From an uncultured Actinomycetes bacterium (GTDB lineage: Bacteria; Actinomycetota; Acidimicrobiia; Acidimicrobiales; RAAP-2), in assembly GCA_903848885.1 (NCBI GenBank), contig CAINHL010000062.1, positions 1 through 34,682 of the forward strand: a DNA stretch of 34,682 nt. Direction: 5' to 3'. A model generated the notes under the pieces. The model was not told the DNA's origin. It did no database searches and saw nothing but the letters and a program-made list of their open reading frames with translations. A program made the translations under genes and the position numbers. This document shows positions 32,247 through 34,682 of this stretch, one piece after another (within the stretch, counting starts at the first letter, position 1; every line of letters starts with the position of its first letter).

Positions 32247-34582
32247 GCGCACCCACGGGCCTGCCGCACGGCACTCCTGCGTTTGACGGCGAAATCACTC
32301 GACTCATCGCCGACGCCACCGCGCGACGTCTGCACGCACCCGGCGCCCCCGCCGGGGCCCCCAATGTGCTGCTCATCATGTTGGATGATGTGGGCTTTGG
32401 CTCCTTCGGTACCGTCGGTGGCCCCGTGCCCACTCCGGGTTTTGACGCGGTGGCGCAACGTGGTGTTCTCTATAACCAGTTTCACACCACCGCCTTGTGC
32501 TCTCCCACCCGCGCCGCCCTGCTGACGGGACGTAATCACCACTCGGTTCACATGGGTGGCATCACCGAAATTGCGAACTCCTTTCCGGGATACGACAGTG
32601 CCATTCCGCCCGAAGCCGCCACGGTCGCTCAAGTCCTCTCGGCCTCGGGTTACGCCACTAGTTGTTTTGGCAAGTGGCACCTCGCACCCTCCTGGGAACA
32701 GAGCCCCGCCGGGCCCTTCGACCGCTGGCCTACCGGGCTGGGCTTTGATCGCTTCTACGGCATCATCGGGGCCGAAGCGTCGCAATACGAACCCGCCGTC
32801 TACGACCAGACCACGCCCATCAACCCGCACGTCGGTCGCGAGGGATATCACCTGACCGAAGACTTGGCCGATCAGGCCATCACCTGGATACAGCGGCAAA
32901 AAGCTTCCCGGCCCGATCAACCCTTCTTTTGTTATTTCTCTACTCCGGCCGTGCACGCGCCCCATCACGTGCCCGCGGAATGGAGCGACCTCTTCAAGGG
33001 GCAATTCGACGACGGTTGGGACGCCCTCCGCGATCGTATCTATCAGCGCCAACTCGAATTAGGTGTCATCCCCGCGAACACCGCGAACACCTCACGACCC
33101 GAGGAAATACCGTCGTGGGAGGACTACCCCGCGCGTTACCGTCCAGTGGCTGCTCGCTTGATGGAGGTCTTCGCGGGCTTCCTCGCGCACACCGACGCGC
33201 AGATCAAGCGCGTCATTGATTCACTCACTGACATGGGTCTTGACGAGAACACTTTGGTGATTTACATCACCGGTGACAATGGTGCCTCCGCCGAAGGAAC
33301 CATTCACGGCGCGTGGTCCGCGCCGTCATTTCAAAATGGTGTCGAGGAAGATCCCGAGTGGCTCCTCGAGCACATGGACGACTTTGGAACCGCCGCGTGC
33401 GAAAACCACTTCAACGTCGCCTGGGCCTGGGCCTTGGACGCGCCGTTTCAGTGGATGAAACAGGTGGCCTCGCACTTTGGGGGCACGCGCAACGCCATGG
33501 CCATTTCTTGGCCGCAGTCGATTTCTGAGGGTGGCGGCCTGCGCACCCAGTTTCATCACGTCGTGGACATCGCCCCGACCATCTACGACCTGGCCGGCAT
33601 TACGCCTCCCACGCATTACAAGGGGCTAGAACAAATGCCCCTCGACGGCGTCTCGATGGCCTACAGCTTCGCGGCACCCCACGCCCCGAGCACCCATGTC
33701 ACCCAGTACTTCGAAATCTTGGGTAACCGGGCGATTTATCACGACGGTTGGATGGCCTCGTGCTTCCACGGACGCGTTCCCTGGGTGCGATTGGTCGGTA
33801 TGCCCTTTGACGGCGAGCAAGAGCGCTGGGAGCTCTACGACATCACCACGGATTTCTCCCAAGCCGTAGACCTCGCTACGCAATACCCAGAAAAATTGGT
33901 CGAGCTCCAGGAAATTTTCCACCGCGAGGCTCTGCGCAATCAGGTCTATCCCCTGCGGGACCCTTCCGGTCCGCGTCACGGTGAGTTTGCGGTCCCCCAT
34001 TCCTTGGGCGACCTTCGCGAAATGACCTACACCACCGCGCACGTCCGCATGCCGGAAATTTCGGTCATCAACATCAAGAACTGCGCCTTTCGCATTAGTG
34101 CGGACATCTCCATCACTCAGCAGTCGGCTTCGGGGGTTATTGCCTGCCAGGGCGGCAACATGGCCGGTTGGTCGCTCTATCTCACCGAATCCGGTAGCGC
34201 GGCGTTTCATTACAACCTCTACGGTCACGTCCACACGATTATTACCGACGCCCAGATCCTGCCCGCGGGGCGCCACCACCTCGAAGTGGTCTTTGACTAC
34301 GACGGCGGCTTCGGCGCGGGTGGCCAATTTCACCTCTTCGTGAATGGCACCATCATCGGTAACGCTCGCGTCGAAAAGACCGTGCCGCTCGTTTTTTCCA
34401 TGAGCGGCGAAACCTTCGACGTCGGCGTCGATACCGGCTCTCCCGTGGGTTTTTACCCGCACCACTTTCCCTGTACCGCCCAGATTCACGGGGTTACTTT
34501 GACTCGTCTCTCGGACGTCATGGAGTCGGTCAAAGAGGCGGTACGCGAGGGCATGTTCCGTGCATCGCTCAGTACGCAATAG
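32243..34582 (+). CDS. Large arylsulfatase (type I, formylglycine-dependent)
   Basis: 779 residues of the alkaline-phosphatase-like sulfatase family. Metal aspartates are in LLIMLDDVGFGSFG. The formylglycine motif is LCSPTRAALLTGR with C86 as the residue to be oxidised by a formylglycine-generating enzyme. GKWHLAP carries the next conserved Lys and His. YITGDNGASAEG provides late metal ligands. The C-terminal ~150 residues form a beta-rich, LamG-like region (GGQFHLFVNGTIIG) seen in large bacterial arylsulfatases. No signal peptide, so probably cytoplasmic. The GTG at 32243 overlaps the previous stop (GTGA), so expression is coupled to the MBL-fold protein. No formylglycine-generating enzyme is encoded in this window. 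Confidence 0.93.
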   Translation: MSAPTGLPHGTPAFDGEITRLIADATARRLHAPGAPAGAPNVLLIMLDDVGFGSFGTVGGPVPTPGFDAVAQRGVLYNQFHTTALCSPTRAALLTGRNHHSVHMGGITEIANSFPGYDSAIPPEAATVAQVLSASGYATSCFGKWHLAPSWEQSPAGPFDRWPTGLGFDRFYGIIGAEASQYEPAVYDQTTPINPHVGREGYHLTEDLADQAITWIQRQKASRPDQPFFCYFSTPAVHAPHHVPAEWSDLFKGQFDDGWDALRDRIYQRQLELGVIPANTANTSRPEEIPSWEDYPARYRPVAARLMEVFAGFLAHTDAQIKRVIDSLTDMGLDENTLVIYITGDNGASAEGTIHGAWSAPSFQNGVEEDPEWLLEHMDDFGTAACENHFNVAWAWALDAPFQWMKQVASHFGGTRNAMAISWPQSISEGGGLRTQFHHVVDIAPTIYDLAGITPPTHYKGLEQMPLDGVSMAYSFAAPHAPSTHVTQYFEILGNRAIYHDGWMASCFHGRVPWVRLVGMPFDGEQERWELYDITTDFSQAVDLATQYPEKLVELQEIFHREALRNQVYPLRDPSGPRHGEFAVPHSLGDLREMTYTTAHVRMPEISVINIKNCAFRISADISITQQSASGVIACQGGNMAGWSLYLTESGSAAFHYNLYGHVHTIITDAQILPAGRHHLEVVFDYDGGFGAGGQFHLFVNGTIIGNARVEKTVPLVFSMSGETFDVGVDTGSPVGFYPHHFPCTAQIHGVTLTRLSDVMESVKEAVREGMFRASLSTQ

Positions 34583-34640
34583 CCACTAAAAATCCTCGCT
34601 TATCTCACCCGACGCCAGCTCGACCACGACCATCACCTCT

Positions 34641-34682
34641 TCAGTCGTTGATCCACTCGTCGTCGGGCGTGAGAAGCACGAG
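34641..34682 (-). CDS. Probable 3' end of a leftward gene (partial)
   Basis: On the minus strand one frame enters from the window edge and reads LVLLTPDDEWIND before a TGA at 34643-34641. Nearly every codon ends in G or C, as in nearby genes. A second frame reads through to TAG at 34588-34586 and ends VVVELASGEISEDF, which is also protein-like. The short length does not allow a firm choice, and no function can be assigned. Confidence 0.3.
   Translation of the reverse strand, partial: LVLLTPDDEWIND

Noticed and set aside
31997-33052. 351-codon open frame on the minus strand
   Set aside because: It is antisense to the MBL-fold and arylsulfatase genes, which have clear family motifs. Its translation is Gly/Arg/Val-rich and matches nothing recognisable; long antisense frames are expected in GC-rich coding DNA.
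33626-34579. 317-codon open frame on the minus strand
   Set aside because: Shadow of the arylsulfatase gene with no ribosome site and no recognisable domain.

Overview
The window looks like a chromosomal segment of an actinobacterium, possibly class Acidimicrobiia. The evidence is a GTP-dependent PEP carboxykinase, a GuaB1-type GMP reductase, leaderless-looking starts (a TANNNT box exactly 6 nt before the start codon) mixed with Shine-Dalgarno starts, and moderately GC-rich DNA. The class assignment is an impression from gene content. I see no phage, insertion sequence, CRISPR array or plasmid functions.

Region 1 (1-12430) is a carbohydrate island. It begins with the C-terminal end of a repeat-containing, probably surface protein and a strong terminator. 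A GH1 beta-glucosidase follows, then a leftward operon encoding a LacI-type regulator and an Opp/Dpp-type ABC importer (two permeases, two ATPases). The matching solute-binding protein is divergent, followed by a secreted pentapeptide-repeat protein. A secreted GH16 beta-glucanase with the laminarinase-type EIDIAE motif closes the island. Together they suggest extracellular beta-glucan cleavage, oligosaccharide import through a peptide-type transporter, cytoplasmic hydrolysis by GH1, and LacI control through two tandem operators over the operon's -10 box.

Region 2 (12817-15502) is a tightly overlapping leftward operon for flavin-based transmembrane electron transfer: a ferric-reductase-like membrane oxidoreductase, an anchored FMN-binding protein and the flavin transferase ApbE.

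Region 3 (15601-20953) holds core metabolism: ThiL, PEP carboxykinase, an alpha/beta hydrolase and an ABC-F ATPase.

Region 4 (20957-22690) is a leftward three-gene cluster for a split cytochrome b: a 61-residue membrane protein, a b6-like four-helix haem subunit and an unusual two-helix partner with about 200 extracytoplasmic residues. No Rieske protein or cytochrome c is in view.

Region 5 (22877-30472) is mixed: an MFS transporter, a DUF1295 membrane protein with a coupled cupin, a small secreted protein, an M20 amidohydrolase, a 47-residue small protein with a good promoter, a proline-iminopeptidase-like hydrolase, a GMP reductase whose leader can form two exclusive hairpins, a truncated siroheme-synthase-like ORF and a CAU tRNA.

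Region 6 (30528-34582) is a two-gene unit. It encodes an alkylsulfatase-like metallo-beta-lactamase-fold protein lacking much of the usual metal site, coupled to a large formylglycine-type arylsulfatase. The last 100 bases probably contain the 3' end of a leftward gene.
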